In this document: positions 1-12,030 of the stretch, piece after piece | Layout of the letters: each line of letters starts with the position of its first letter | How positions within the stretch are numbered: position 1 is the first letter of the stretch | Assembly (NCBI GenBank): GCA_018136815.1 | Contig: CM030945.1 | Span: forward strand, 594,605-658,604 | DNA: 64,000 nt | Direction: 5' to 3' | DNA from: Isochrysis galbana | Lineage: Eukaryota > Haptophyta > Isochrysidales > Isochrysidaceae | The notes under the pieces: model-generated | What the model was told of the DNA's origin: nothing | What the model saw: the letters and a program-made list of their open reading frames with translations, nothing else | Database searches by the model: none | Position numbers and translations under genes: made by a program

Positions 1-3000
1 GCGGAGGCGAGGGCGGCGGCGGCGCAGGCGGCGGCGGCGCGGGCGGCGGCGGCGCGGGCGGGGGTGGCGTTGGCGGTGGCGGAGTGGGTGGAGGCGGCGC
101 GGGTGGTGGTGGTGTTGGCGGTGGTGGCTCCGGTGGAGGTGGTGTTGGAGGCGGCGGCGTGGGCGGAGTGGATGGCGGTACAGACGGCGGTATTGAAGGT
201 GGTGGAGGCGCAGGCGGGGGCGGCGCGGGCGGCGGCGGCGCAGGCGGCGGCGGCGCGGGCGGCGGCGGCGCGGGTGGTGGTGGCGTCGGAGGCGGCGGCG
301 CAGGTGGTGGTGGCGTCGGAGGCGGCGGTGCAGGTGGCGGCGGTGTTGGCGGCGGCGGCGCCGGTGGTGAAGATGGCGGAGCCGACGGAGGTGCTGAAGG
401 AGGAGGTGGCGTTGGCGGTGGCGGTGTGGGAGGTGGCGGCATTGGCGGCGGTGGAGCTGGCGGAGGTGGCGTTGGCGGCGGAGGCGTTGGTGGTGGTGGG
501 GTTGGTGGCGGCGGAGTGGGTGGAGGCGGCGCGGGTGGTGGTGGTGTTGGAGGGGGAGGCGCGGGTGGAGGTGGCGTCGGCGGTGGCGGCGTCGGCGGTG
601 GTGGCGACGGAGGAGTCGATGGCGGCGTGGATGGCGGTACAGACGGTGGAGTTGAAGGAGGCGGCGGCGCAGGCGGCGGCGGTGCCGGCGGTGGCGGCGC
701 AGGCGGTGGCGGCGCGGGTGGAGGTGGCGCGGGCGGAGGTGAGGTTGGCGGTGGCGGAGTGGGTGGAGGCGGCGCGGGTGGTGGTGGTGTTGGAGGGGGG
801 GGCGCGGGTGGAGGTGGCGTCGGCGGTGGCGGCATGGGCGGTGGTGGCGACGGCGGAGTCGATGGCGGAGTAGATGGCGGTACAGACGGTGGTGTTGAAG
901 GAGGCGGTGGCGCGGGCGGCGGCGGTGTGGGCGGCGGCGGCGCGGGTGGTGGTGGCGTCGGCGGTGGTGGCGCCGGTGGCGGTGGTGTTGGGGGCGGCGG
1001 CGTGGGCGGTGGTGGCGATGGAGGAGTCGATGGCGGTGTGAATGGCGGTATAGACGGTGGTGTTGAAGGAGGCGGCGGGGCGGGCGGCGGAGGCGCAGGT
1101 GGCGGCGGGGTCGGAGGCGGCGGTGCAGGTGGCGGCGGCGCCGGTGGCGGCGGCAGAGGGGGTGGTGGCGATGGAGGAGTCGATGGCGGTGTGAATGGCG
1201 GTACGGACGGTGGTGTTGAAGGAGGCGGCGGAGCGGGTGGCGGAGGCGCAGGTGGCGGCGGGGTCGGAGGCGGCGGCGCCGGTGGCGGCGGCAGAGGGGG
1301 TGGTGGTGACGGCGGCGGCGGGGTAGGCGGAGGAGGCGTGGGCGGAGGCGGTGTCGGTGGTGGCGGTGTTGGCGGCGGCGGCGTGGGCGGTGGTGGAGTT
1401 GGCGGCGGCGGCATTGGTGGCGGCGGCATCGGCGGCGGTGGAGTCGGTGGAGGCGGCGACGGAGGAGTTGAGGGTGGTGCCGACGGCGGCGCCGACGGCG
1501 GTGGCGGTGTTGGCGGTGGCGGCGTCGGTGGCGGCGGCGTCGGGGGCGGCGGCGCTGGAGGCGGCGGTGTAGGCGGCGGTGGCGCTGGAGGCGGCGGTGT
1601 TGGCGGTGGCGGTGTGGGTGGCGGCGGTGTTGGCGGCGGCGTCGAGGGAGGTGTAGAAGGTGGTGTCGACGGCGGCGGCGATGGTGGGATCGACGGCGGC
1701 GTCAGTGGCGGTGGGAAGATCTCGAGCGGCTGCGGTGGAGCATATGGAGGGGGAGCACCGGGCGGCGTTGATGGGGGTGTGCTTGGAGGCTCCATGGGCG
1801 GCGTTGATGGCGGAGGCGCGCTTGGCGGCTCCGACGGAGGCTCGGAAGGGGGAGACGACGGTGGTGGTGATGTGGGGGGTGGAGGCGCTGGGGGTGGTGG
1901 CGTCGGAGGCGGCGGTGTTGGCGGCGGCGGCGCCGGAGGCGATGACGGCGGTGTGAAGGGTGGCTCTGAAGGCGGCGGCGGCGTAGGCGGTGGGGGCGCG
2001 GGCGGAGGCGGCGTGGGCGGCGGCGGCATAGGCGGTGGTGGGGTGGGCGGCGGCGGCGTAGGTGGTGGCGGCGTTGGTGGGGGTGGCGTGGGCGGCGGCG
2101 GGGTGGGCGGAGGTGGTGTGGGAGGCGGCGGCATTGGAGGCGGCGGGGTGGGCGGCGGCGGCGCCGGTGGAGGTGGCATCGGCGGCGGCGGCATGGGCGG
2201 TGGTGGCGACGGAGGAGTCAATGGCGGCGTGGATGGCGGTACAGACGGTGGTGTTGAAGGGGGTGGCGGAGCAGGTGGTGGCGGCGCCGGCGGCGGCGGC
2301 GCAGGCGGCGGCGGCGCAGGCGGGGGTGGCGTTGGCGGTGGAGGCTTTGGTGGAGGTGGTGTTGGCGGCGGCGGAGTGGGTGGAGGCGGTGCGGGTGGTG
2401 GTGGCGTGGGCGGTGGCGGAGCCGGTGGTGGTGGTGTTGGGGGCGGCGGCGTGGGCGGTGGTGGTGATGGAGGAGTCGATGGCGGCATGGATGGCGGTAC
2501 AGACGGTGGTGATGAAGGAGGCGGCGGAGCGGGTGGCGGAGGCGCAGGTGGCGGCGGGGTCGGAGGCGGCGGTGCAGGTGGGGGCGGCGCCGGTGGTGAC
2601 GATGGCGGAGCCGACGGAGGTGCTGAAGGAGGAGGTGGCGTTGGCGGCGGCGGTGTGGGAGGCGGCGGCATTGGCGGCGGCGGAGCTGGCGGAGGTGGCG
2701 TTGGTGGCGGCGGCGCGGGTGGTGGTGGCGTTGGCGGTGGCGGAGTGGGTGGAGGCGGCGCGGGCGGCGGCGGCATGGGCGGTGGTGGCGACGGAGGAGC
2801 GGATGGCGGCGTAGATGGCGGTACTGACGGCGGTACTGAAGGTGGTGGAGGCGCGGGCGGCGGCGGCGCGGGCGGCGGCGGCATTGGCGGCGGCGGAGCT
2901 GGCGGAGGTGGCGTTGGCGGCGGCGGCGCGGGTGGTGGTGGCGTCGGTGGTGGAGGCGCCGGTGGAGGTGGCGTGGGCGGCGGCGGCATGGGCGGTGGTG

Positions 3001-6000
3001 GCGACGGAGGAGTGGATGGCGGCGTAGATGGCGGTACAGACGGCGGTATTGAAGGTGGTGGAGGCGCAGGCGGGGGCGGCGCGGGCGGCGGGGGAGTGGG
3101 CGGCGGCGGCGCGGGCGGCGGCGGCGCGGGCGGCGGCGGCGCGGGCGGCGGCGGCGCGGGCGGCGGCGGCGCGGGCGGCGGCGGCGCGGGCGGCGGGGGA
3201 GTGGGCGGCGGCGGCGCCGGTGGCGGCGGCGTTGGTGGTGGTGGCGACGGCGGAGTCGATGGCGGCGTGGATGGCGGCGCCGACGGTGGTCTTTGAGGAG
3301 GCGGCGAAGCTGGTGGCGGAGGCGCAGGTGGCGGCGGTGTCGGAGGCGGCGGCGCGGGCGGTGGCGGAGCGGGTGGAGGCGGCGCAGGTGGTGGTGGCGT
3401 GGGCGGTGGCGGCGCTGGCGGTGGTGGCGTTGGCGGCGGCGGTGTGGGCGGTGGTGGCGATGGAGGAGTCGATGGCGGCGTGGATGGCGGTACAGACGGT
3501 GGTGATGAAGGAGGCGGCGGAGCGGGTGGCGGAGGCGCAGGTGGCGGCGGAGTCGGAGGCGGCGGCGCCGGTGGCGGCGGCATTGGCGGCGGCGGCGCCG
3601 GTGGTGACGATGGCGGTGCCGACGGAGGTGCTGAAGGAGGAGGTGGCGTTGGCGGCGGCGGTGTGGGAGGCGGCGGCATTGGCGGCGGCGGAGCTGGCGG
3701 AGGTGGCGTTGGCGGCGGCGGCGCGGGTGGTGGTGGCGTTGGCGGTGGCGGAGTGGGTGGAGGCGGCGCGGGTGGTGGTGGCGTCGGCGGTGGAGGCGCC
3801 GGTGGAGGTGGCGTGGGCGGCGGCGGAGTCGGGGGCGGTGGCGTTGGCGGCGGCGGCGTTGGCGGCGGTGGCGTTGGCGGCGGCGGCGCCGGTGGTGGTG
3901 GCGTTGGCGGCGGAGGAGTGGGTGGAGGCGGCGCGGGTGGTGGTGGTGTTGGAGGGGGGGGCGCCGGTGGAGGTGGCGTAGGCGGCGGCGGCGTGGGCGG
4001 TGGTGGTGTTGGCGGCGGCGGCGCTGGTGGTGGTGGCGTTGGCGGCGGAGGAGTGGGTGGAGGCGGCGCGGGTGGTGGTGGCGTCGGCGGTGGAGGCGCC
4101 GGTGGAGGTGGCGTAGGCGGCGGCGGCGTGGGCGGTGGTGGTGACGGAGGAGTGGATGGCGGCGTAGATGGCGGTACAGACGGCGGTATTGAAGGTGGTG
4201 GAGGAAGGGGTGGCGGAGGCGCTGGCGGCGGCGGCGCTGGCGGCGGCGGAGTAGGCGGTGGCGGCGTGGGTGGCGGCGGCGCTGGCGGAGGAGGCGTAGG
4301 TGGTGGTGGTGTTGGCGGCGGCGGCGCTGGTGGTGGTGGCGTTGGCGGCGGAGGCGCGGGTGGCGGTGGCGTTGGCGGCGGCGGCGTCGGCGGCGGCGGC
4401 GTCGGTGGAGGTGGCGTCGGCGGTGGCGGCGTGGGCGGTGGTGGCGACGGAGGAGTCGATGGCGGCGTGGATGGGGGTGTAGACGGTGGTGTCGAAGGAG
4501 GCGGCGGTGCAGGTGGAGGCGGAGCCGGCGGCGGCGGCGATGGTGGCGGCGATGGTGGCGTCGAGGGTGGCGTCGAGGGTGGCGTGGACGGTGGCGGTGG
4601 GAATGGTGGCGGCGGCGTAGGCGGCGGCGGCATGGGAGGTGGCGGCGCAGGCGGAGGCGGCGTTGGTGGTGGCGGGGTCGGAGGCGGCGGTGCGGGCGGG
4701 GGCGGGGTCGGGGGGGGGGCACCGGGCGGCGGCGGCGTAGGGGGTGGAGGGGTGGGCGGCGGCGGCGCTGGCGGAGGTGGCGCGGGAGGTGGAGACAATG
4801 GCGGCGGCGGTGTAGGCGGTGGTGGCGTTGGCGGAGGCGGCGTTGGCGGAGGCGGCGTTGGCGGTGGCGGGGTGGGCGGAGGCGGTGTCGGTGGTGGCGG
4901 TGTTGGCGGCGGCGGCGTGGGCGGTGGTGGAGTTGGCGGCGGCGGCATCGGTGGTGGCGGCATCGGCGGCGGTGGAGTCGGTGGAGGCGGCGACGGAGGA
5001 GTTGAGGGTGGTGCCGACGGCGGCGCCGACGGCGGTGGCGGTGTTGGCGGTGGCGGCGTCGGGGGCGGCGGCGTCGGGGGCGGCGGCGCTGGAGGCGGCG
5101 GTGTGGGCGGCGGTGGCGCTGGAGGCGGCGGAGTTGGCGGTGGCGGTGTGGGTGGTGGCGGTGTTGGCGGCGGCATCGAGGGAGGTGTGGAAGGTGGTGT
5201 CGACGGTGGCGGCGATGGTGGGATCGACGGCGGCGTCAGTGGCGGTGGGAAGATCTCGAGCGGCTGCGGTGGAGCATATGGAGGGGGAGCATCGGGCGGC
5301 GTTGATGGGGGTGTGCTTGGAGGCTCCGTGGGCGGCGTTGATGGCGGAGGCGCGCTTGGCGGCTCCGACGGAGGCTCGGAAGGGGGAGACGACGGTGGTG
5401 GTGATGTGGGGGGTGGAGGCGCGGGGGGTGGTGGCGTCGGAGGCGGCGGTGTTGGCGGCGGCGGCGCCGGAGGCGATGACGGCGGTGTGAAGGGTGGCTC
5501 TGAAGGCGGCGGCGGCGTAGGCGGTGGCGGCGTGGGCGGCGGCGGCACAGGCGGTGGTGGGGTGGGCGGCGGCGGCGTAGGTGGTGGCGGCGTTGGTGGG
5601 GGTGGCGTGGGCGGCGGCGGGTTGGGCGGCGGCGGCGTAGGTGGCGGCGGCGTTGGTGGTGGTGGCATTGGAGGCGGCGGGGTGGGCGGAGGCGGGGTGG
5701 GCGGAGGTGGTGTGGGAGGCGGCGGCATTGGCGGCGGCGGTGCGGGTGGTGGCGGCGTTGGCGGCGGCGGCGCGGGCGGCGGCGGCGCGGGCGGCGGCGG
5801 AACTGGTGGCGGCGGCATGGGCGGCGGCGGCGTGGGCGGCGGCGGCACAGGCGGTGGTGGGGTGGGCGGCGGCGGCGTAGGTGGTGGCGGCGTTGGTGGG
5901 GGTGGCGTGGGCGGCGGCGGATTGGGCGGCGGCGGCGTAGGTGGCGGCGGCGTTGGTGGTGGTGGCATTGGAGGCGGCGGGGTGGGCGGAGGCGGGGTGG

Positions 6001-9000
6001 GCGGAGGTGGTGTGGGAGGCGGCGGCATTGGCGGCGGCGGTGCGGGTGGTGGCGGCGTTGGCGGCGGCGGCGCGGGCGGCGGCGGAACTGGGGGCGGCGG
6101 CATGGGCGGCGGCGGCGTTGGGGGCGGCGGCATGGGTGGTGGCGGATCGGGTGGTGGAGGCGCGGGCGGGGGCGGCGCGGGCGGCGGGGGCGTGGGTGGT
6201 GGCGGCACGGGCGGCGGCGGCGCGGGCGGCGGCGGTGTGGGCGGCGGCGGTGAAGGCGGCGGAGGAGTGGGCGGCGGCGGTGTGGGCGGCGGAGGAGTGG
6301 GCGGCGGCGGTGTGGGCGGCGGAGGAGTGGGCGGCGGCGGTGTGGGCGGCGGAGGAGTGGGCGGCGGCGGCGTGGGAGGCGGAGGGGTGGGCGGTGGCGG
6401 CAACGGTGGTGTAGACGGCGGCGCCGAAGGAGGTTCAGACGGTGGCGGCGGCGTGGGAGGTGGTGGTGTGGGCGGTGGTGGAGCGGGCGGTGGTGGTGCG
6501 GGTGGTGGCGGCGATGGGGGCGGTGGCGTGGGCGGCGGCGGCACGGGGGGTGGGGGAGTGGGTGGGGGTGGTGCGGGCGGCGGCGGCATGGGCGGCGGCG
6601 GCGTGGGGGGCGGCGGCGCGGGCGGTGGCGGCGCCGGCGGCGGCGGTATGGGTGGCGGCGGCGCGGGCGGCGGCGCGGGCGGGGGTGGCGTGGGTGGCGG
6701 GGGCGTGGGTGGGGGGGGCGCTGGCGGCGGCGGCGCTGGCGGCGGCGGTGTGGGAGGGGGAGGCGTGGGCGGCGGCGGTGCGGGCGGCGGCGGCGCGGGC
6801 GGCGGCGGTGCGGGCGGCGGCGGTGCGGGCGGCGGCGGCGTTGGCGGAGGAGGTCCGGGAGGCGGCGGCGCGGGTGGCGGCGGTGCGGGTGGCGGAGGTG
6901 TGGGAGGCGGGGGCGCAGGCGGGGGCGGCGTAGGCGGGGGCGGTATGGGCGGCGGAGGCGCGGGTGGCGGCGGTGTGGGCGGCGGCGGTGTGGGCGGTGG
7001 CGGCGATGGTGGTATTGACGGGGGGGCCGATGGTGGTTCAGACGGCGGCGGCGGCGTGGGAGGCGGCGGTGTCGGCGGTGGCGGCGCGGGTGGAGGTGGT
7101 GCGGGTGGCGGCGGCGTGGGCGGGGGCGGCGTGGGCGGGGGTGGTGTTGGCGGAGGTGGCGTGGGCGGCGGCGGCGCGGGTGGCGGCGGGGTCGGCGGCG
7201 GCGGCGCGGGCGGGGGCGGCGCGGGTGGCGGTGGCGTGGGCGGCGGCGGCACGGGGGGGGGGGGGCGGGCGGCGGCGGCGTGGGCGGCGGCGGCGTTGGC
7301 GGCGGCGGCGCGGGCGGCGGCGGCGCGGGTGGCGGCGGCGTGGGCGGCGGCGGTGTTGGCGGCGGCGGCGCGGGCGGGGGCGGCGCGGGTGGCGGCGCCG
7401 CCGGCGGCGGCGGTGTGGGTGGGGGCGGTGTGGGCGGAGGGGGCGCGGGAGGCGGGGGCACGGGCGGCGGCGGGGTCGGCGGAGGAGGTGTGGGAGGCGG
7501 CGGCACGGGTGGCGGCGGTGTGGGCGGGGGTGGTGTGGGCGGAGGTGGCGTTGGCGGCGGCGGCGCGGGCGGCGGCGGCACGGGCGGCGGCGGGGTCGGC
7601 GGAGGAGGTGCGGGCGGCGGTGGCGTTGGCGGCGGCGGCGTTGGCGGAGGAGGTGCGGGAGGCGGCGGCACTGGTGGCGGCGGTGTGGGTGGTGGCGGCG
7701 CGGGGGGCGGCGGCGTTGGCGGAGGAGGTGCGGGAGGCGGCGGCACTGGTGGCGGCGGTGTGGGTGGAGGCGGCGTGGGCGGGGGCGGTGTGGGCGGCGG
7801 CGGCGTTGGCGGAGGAGGTGCGGGAGGCGGCGGCACTGGTGGCGGCGGTGTGGGTGGTGGCGGTGTAGGCGGCGGCGGTGTGGGCGGCGGAGGCGCGGGT
7901 GGCGGCGGTGTGGGCGGTGGCGGCGACGGTGGTGTAGACGGGGGCGCCGACGGTGGTTCGGACGGCGGAGGCGGCGTGGGAGGCGGAGGAGTGGGCGGCG
8001 GTGGCTCGGGCGGAGGTGGTGCGGGTGGCGGCGGCGCGGGCGGGGGCGGCGTGGGCGGGGGTGGTGTTGGCGGAGGTGGCATGGGCGGCGGCGGCGCAGG
8101 TGGCGGTGGAGTCGGCGGCGGCGACCCAGGCGGGGGCGGCGCGGGCGGGGGCGGCGCGGGCGGCGGCGGCGCGGGCGGCGGCGGCACGGGCGGCGGCGGG
8201 GTCGGCGGAGGAGGTGCGGGCGGCGGTGGCGTTGGCGGCGGCGGTGTGGGCGGCGGCGGCGTTGGCGGAGGAGGTGCGGGAGGCGGCGGCACTGGTGGCG
8301 GCGGTGTGGGTGGTGGCGGCGCGGGGGGCGGCGGCGTGGGTGGTGGCGGCGCGGGGGGCGGCGGCGTTGGCGGAGGAGGTGCGGGAGGCGGCGGCACTGG
8401 TGGCGGCGGTGTGGGTAGAGGCGGTGTTGGAGGCGGGGGCACGGGCGGTGGGGGCACGGGCGGCGGCGGTGCAGGCGGCGGCGGGGTGGGAGGCGGCGGC
8501 GTTGGCGGCGGCGGTGTGGGCGGCGGCGGCGTTGGCGGAGGAGGTGCGGGAGGCGGCGGAACTGGTGGTGGCGGTGTGGGTGGCGGCGGTGTGGGCGGCG
8601 GCGGTGTGGGAGGCGGGAGCGCAGGCGGGGGCGGCGCAGGCGGGGGCGGCGTGGGCGGCGGAGGCGCGGGTGGCGGGGGCACGGGTGGCGGTGGTGTGGG
8701 CGGCGGCGGTGTGGGCGGTGGCGGCGACGGTGGTGTTGACGGGGGGGCCGAGGGTGGTTCAGACGGCGGCGGCGGTGTGGGAGGCGGCGGTGTCGGCGGT
8801 GGCGGCACGGGCGGAGGTGGTGCGGGTGGCGGTGGCCCGGGCGGGGGAGGGGCGGGGGGTGGCGGCGTGGGTGGTGGCGGCGTGGGTGGCGGTGGCATGG
8901 GCGGCGGCGGCATGGGGGGTGGGAGGGTGGGTGGCGGCGGCGCGGGTGGCGGCGGCGTGGGTGGCGGCGGCGTTGGCGGCGGCGGCGTTGGCGGCGGCGG

Positions 9001-9430
9001 CGTAGGCGGCGGCGGCGTTGGCGGCGGCGGCGTAGGCGGCGGCGGCGTTGGCGGCGGCGGCGATGGCGGTGGCGGCGCGGGCGGCGGCGGCACGGGCGGC
9101 GGCGGCGCGGGCGGCGGCGGCACGGGCGGCGGCGGCGCGGGCGGCGGCGGCGCGGGCGGCGGCGGCGTTGGCGGCGGCGGCGCGGGCGGCGGCGGCGCGG
9201 GCGGCGGCTGAGTGGGCGGGGGTAGCGTGGGCGGGGGTGGCGCGGGTGGGGGCGGCGCGGGCGGCGGCGGCGACGGTGGCGGCAGCAACGGCAGAGGTGG
9301 CGGGAGAGTCTCATCCGCCTTTGGGAAGCTTGGTGGCTCTGCTGGCGGCTCACTTGGCGGCAGTCCTGGTGGAGGTGGTTGTGGCGGTTCCAAGGGTGGC
9401 GCACTCGGTGGTGGAATGTTTGGTGGTGCA
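1..9430. repeat. 15-bp-based minisatellite with higher-order duplications
   Basis: The basic unit is 15 bp (plus-strand sense GGN x4 plus one variable triplet), encoding XPPPP on the minus strand. Spacers encoding PPS-type triplets recur roughly every 150-260 bp. Larger copies are visible: about 1335-2060 matches about 4869-5594 at an offset of 3,534 bp (a multiple of 3), and 5521-5780 matches 5821-6080 at an offset of exactly 300 bp with only a few differences. Related blocks near 2510-2800 and 3500-3790 are also similar. All these offsets keep the reading frame. Confidence 0.9.
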
Positions 9431-10149
9431 CTTGGCGGGTAACTTGGCGGCGATGGCGCGGAGGGTGGTTCAGGTGGTCGTGCTCCACAGTCCATACAGT
9501 CAGAACCATACGGGCAACGTGAGGAGAAGGCGCCTACGCCTCCATCATCACAAACGCCGTTACCCTTGTATTCGACGCATTCGTTATTGCACACACCGTC
9601 CACTAAAACGCGCGCGCCGCAATCATAACAGTCTGTTCCAAGAGCGCAGCGAGCTCGCTCAGCGCCGAGACCGCCGTCGTCGCACTCTCCATTGAAGCGC
9701 TTCCGGGCAATGTCACATGTGTTGGTGCAATATCCTGGCTCACGAGGTCCGCAGTCTGAGCAGTCAGTGCCATACGCGCAATTGGAACGATTCGCTGGAT
9801 CGGCCGATGCATGAGGACCGCCATCTTCACAGACGCCGTTGTTCTTGCCCGTGCAGCTGTCATCGCACAGGGGCTGAACACGTGGACCACAGTCATCACA
9901 GTCGGTACCGTAAGCACAGTTATTGAACTCTGACCCGGGCCCCCCATCGCTGCAAACGCCATTGCTGAGGGCATCGGGAGTGCCACTTGGGCCTTTGCAT
10001 GTATTTTCGCAGAAGGTGCTTTCGGACAGTGAACGTCCGAGCTCTGTGTCCTTGGCGAACGGATTCCACATCGCTTGCCCGTCCGCTTTCCCGAATATGG
10101 CAGCTTGCATGACCATCGGGGCGATCCATAGCGCAGTCCGCGAGCTCAT
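1..10149 (-). CDS. Giant secreted Cys-repeat/XPPPP proline-rich protein (3' partial, one frame break)
   Basis: The ATG at 10149 begins MSSRTALW, followed by a hydrophobic stretch that could be a signal peptide. Next come four Cys repeats of about 40 residues (10030 to 9470), each ending in a variant of YGTDCxDCG and carrying an NGxCxDGG core; this resembles LNR-like repeats of algal surface proteins. From about 9470 to position 1 the protein is almost only PPPP blocks separated by A, T, V or M, with PPS-rich spacers. The Pro frame has no stop and leaves the window, so the C-terminus is unknown. The frame breaks at a 13-G run (7253-7265); 14 G would restore the XPPPP register exactly. The minus strand is chosen because only it joins the repeats to a Met, a signal-like segment and Cys modules; the Gly-rich and Arg/His-rich readings are shadows. 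Probable role: extensin- or pherophorin-like wall or surface protein, probably hydroxylated and glycosylated (inference). Confidence 0.8.
7253..7265. other. 13-G homopolymer that breaks the Pro frame
   Basis: On the minus strand the reading goes from PPPPAPPPP into CRRRP at this run. With 14 G the translation would read A-PPPP-V-PPPP, the pattern on both sides. A missing base is therefore the simplest explanation. Confidence 0.8.
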
Positions 10150-10886
10150 GGCTAGGTGGTGCGGCTGAGTCGTACCGGTAATGTGCAGTTGCAGGATAGA
10201 GTCGGCCGTTCCGCGGCTTGCGCGCCTCACAGCAGGGGGCGGTCTTGCTGTCGGGGCTGTTGCCGATGGAGCGGGCGGTGTCTCGCGCGGTTCCCTCCGC
10301 GTTCCAAGCTGTCCGCTCGGTCCCCACGGCGTCCACTTAGTGATCAGGACGTTACGCAGCGAGCGGCCGCGCGTGTTTGATTGATGGATGAGACGCCCTT
10401 CCCCTCCGATGCTCAGATGCGACCCCTCCCCCTCTCTGCCGGAGGGCGCCCAGCAGTTACCACGGCAAGAACGAGAGCCCAATCACCTTCTACTTTCTAC
10501 CTCTAAGCGCGGGCTCGACAACACATCGGCTCAGCACCTTCCCCGACGAACCCACAAGGAACAAGGCGTACGTATCTCGCTCTTATCTGCCGAGATGCGG
10601 TGAGGTGCGAAATCCACAGTTCCCCTAATACATATGAACATCTCATTCGAGCCATTTTTAGAATTTCAGCACAATCTCGGCGAAAATTCATTGACCATTG
10701 TTAGTTTGACGTAGGACGTAGGGAGCGTGCCGCGACCGCGACCGCTTCCGAGTTTCCGAGCCCCAGGCCACCCTCGCCCTAGTTGGTGTCGCACTCGCGA
10801 GCCTCTCCAGGCTACTTTGCTAATTCAGCTCTACCGTTATAACCGCGATGGTTAATCGTCAATCTTTCTACGATTCCAACCTACTT
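10150..10886. other. 5' flank of the giant gene, no gene seen
   Basis: The minus frame stays open upstream of the chosen ATG to about 10482 but without a convincing signal or domain, so it is treated as leader or promoter. No clear TATA box was found. Confidence 0.4.
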
Positions 10887-12030
10887 TTATATAAGTGGTA
10901 AGTGGGGGTCCATGGGGGCCTCGCGCCCCCCTCTCTCCATCGCGGACACCCCCCAGGGTGGGCCCGCACAATGTACAATCAACCCCAGCCCGGGAAGGTG
11001 GAGCCGCAATTTCTTCTTGGCATTTGCGTGGTTGTGGGCTAGAGAATCGGAGATGTCCGGGGTGATGCAAGAGAGCAAGAGAGCAGCTTGATTACTTACA
11101 AGTTGATCGTCCGATATCTGCTTGTCGGATGGTCGTTTCGCATTGAGGCTATGTAGGTGAGTGATGAGGTTGATGATGGAATGCTCATTAATACCGACCG
11201 ATAGTATGGAGACAGCATCCCATTCAGTATCACGGGCCATTAGAGTTAGATCATCTACTTGTTGATGGCATTGATCATAGAGGATTCTGTACGCCCTAGC
11301 TCCGTCGTGTGGAGCTTGGCGGGAAGTAGGCATCTCTCTTGCAGGTTGGAGTTGGAGATGTGTTCCATTAGGTAAGAGAACAGGATTCTCTTCCTCTTGA
11401 TGTGATCATTCTCAATTGTTGCCTTGCCCCTGCCCTCTGTCAGAGCAAGGAAGGCTCATCTCACTCTTGGAGATTGCCTGCGAGGGCGCGCCGGCAGCTA
11501 GCGCGGAATGCGGTTCTTGCGGGGAGCTCATGCTCATGGAGTTTTCCTCGGGGGTGACTACGGGCATGGTGATCGACGCACGACGCACGACGCACGGAGG
11601 GCGCGGAAGTGTGGAAGGAGGCTTGTGGGAGGTGGTCCGTTCACTCCGAATGATTGCCATTGTTGGCGCCGCTTCCGGAGAGTCGTCGGCGTCGTCGGAC
11701 TCGACGAGCTCGCGCGTGCCGGAGGCGGGGCGGTCCATGGAGAGAATGGGTCGTGGAGAGTAGACTCGGAGGCGTAGAGTGGCGTGTCGTTGTCGTGGTT
11801 ATCGTGGGTTTCTTTTTGGTCGTCGTATAGTAGCGACGATGAGATTCGATCCACATACCTTTATTTAGCTGTGTGCGAGGCACGCCGACGGCCGTAGTAC
11901 TGGTACTGGTAGGCCATCGTCTTCTTATCTTCGGATGAAGTGGCAAAGCGGTATACAAACTGTTGGAAAAGCTGAATGTTCTCCCCGTCAAACAGAGAAT
12001 GATCTTGGGAGGTTTTGATGTTCAGTGCTG
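10887..12030 (-). pseudogene. Degenerate coding relic, possibly a retroelement gag
   Basis: Three minus-strand stretches look protein-like but are separated by stops or frame changes: about 12030-11861 (contains LFDGENIQLFQQFVYRF), 11738-11412 (Ser/Pro-rich) and 11333-10970 (contains HQQVDDLTLMARDTEW and a helical, polar region). The order and style recall a gag-like region, but no zinc knuckle or pol domain is visible, and a multi-exon host gene cannot be ruled out. The left end (10872-10980) is a dispersed repeat also found near 45040-45125 in inverted orientation. Confidence 0.3.

Noticed and set aside
84..3296. 1,070-residue Gly-rich plus-strand ORF (and the similar ones at 3399-7868 and 7280-9211)
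   Set aside because: No Cys or signal segment, no natural start context, a stop at 3294, and it is the reverse reading of the Pro array that joins a proper N-terminus on the minus strand.
2218..4722. Arg/His-rich minus ORF of 834 codons
   Set aside because: Another frame of the same repeat; it has no domain.
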